A DNA stretch of 5,926 bases, taken from positions 1 through 5,926 of the forward strand of contig JABHXI010000080.1 of assembly GCA_018657375.1 (NCBI GenBank). Reading direction: 5' to 3'. This stretch comes from Candidatus Nitrosopumilus sp. (GTDB taxonomy: Archaea > Thermoproteota > Nitrososphaeria > Nitrososphaerales > Nitrosopumilaceae). Positions 5,852 to 5,926 of this stretch are shown piece by piece. Positions within the stretch are counted from its first letter, which is position 1. The number at the start of each line of letters is the position of its first letter. The notes beneath the pieces are model-generated. The model was given only the letters and a program-made list of their open reading frames with translations, was not told the origin of the DNA and searched no databases. The position numbers and the translations under genes are program-made.

Positions 5852-5926
5852 ATGATGATTGTAGGTTGGGAAAAAAGATATTTTTCTATTTTAAAGAAAT
5901 TAAATTATAGTGAGCAAAAAGATAAG
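5852..5926 (+). CDS. N-terminus of a probable MptE-like 6-hydroxymethylpterin diphosphokinase (DUF115), cut by window edge
   Basis: From ATG 5852 (a second ATG follows at 5855) the frame is open for 25 codons to the last base: MMIVGWEKRYFSILKK then LNYSEQKDK. The pattern W-E-x-x-Y-x-x-I-L-x-x-(F/L)-x-Y-x-x-x-x-D resembles, from memory, the N-terminus of archaeal MptE/DUF115 proteins. These transfer diphosphate from ATP to 6-hydroxymethyl-7,8-dihydropterin, making the substrate of dihydropteroate synthase. The divergent folP supports this. The visible part is short, lies before any catalytic motif, and could belong to another family; the existence of a gene here is more certain than its identity. 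Composition matches its neighbours (Lys- and Ile-rich, A/T-ending codons). Confidence 0.55.
   Translation, partial: MMIVGWEKRYFSILKKLNYSEQKDK

Noticed and set aside
1..5926. CRISPR arrays, tRNA/rRNA genes, insertion sequences or long direct repeats
   Set aside because: I read the gaps and gene ends and saw no repeated spacer pattern, transposase, cloverleaf or terminal repeats; nearly all bases are coding.

Overview
The window is AT-rich DNA from an archaeon, most likely an ammonia-oxidising thaumarchaeon (Nitrosopumilus-like). Reasons: a Csl4-type archaeal exosome subunit; an MDR enoyl-CoA reductase of the kind expected in the thaumarchaeal 3-hydroxypropionate/4-hydroxybutyrate (HP/HB) carbon-fixation cycle; a dihydropteroate synthase facing what looks like the archaeal MptE-type pterin diphosphokinase; very short intergenic gaps; and AT-rich TATA-like boxes about 25 bp before start codons without a convincing Shine-Dalgarno, which suggests mostly leaderless transcripts. 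The species call rests on recognition, not on a search.

Layout. 1-450 (-) is a TPR-repeat protein cut by the window edge. 453-1532 (-) is the MDR reductase, upstream of the TPR gene and two bases from it. An 87-bp divergent promoter region follows. 1620-2171 (+) is Csl4 and 2176-2991 (+) is prephenate dehydratase, four bases apart. Their transcript meets a convergent small membrane protein (2988-3458, -), with the two stop codons interlocked in one CTAG. 3494-4921 (-) is IMP dehydrogenase with a TTG start, and 4966-5817 (-) is dihydropteroate synthase. At the right edge, 5852-5926 (+) is the first 25 codons of a divergent gene, probably the MptE-like enzyme that makes the substrate of dihydropteroate synthase. 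No stretch above 300 bases lacks a gene.

Function. These are mainly core housekeeping genes: carbon fixation (reductase), RNA processing (Csl4), phenylalanine synthesis (PheA), guanine nucleotide synthesis (GuaB) and folate/pterin synthesis (FolP plus probable MptE). I see no mobile element, CRISPR array, tRNA or rRNA. The points most worth a second look are the reductase (catalytic-zinc ligands lost, parts of the CO2-binding pocket of crotonyl-CoA carboxylase/reductases kept), the altered substrate loops of FolP, the missing Arg-Tyr dyad in the GuaB flap, and the divergent folP/mptE-like pair.
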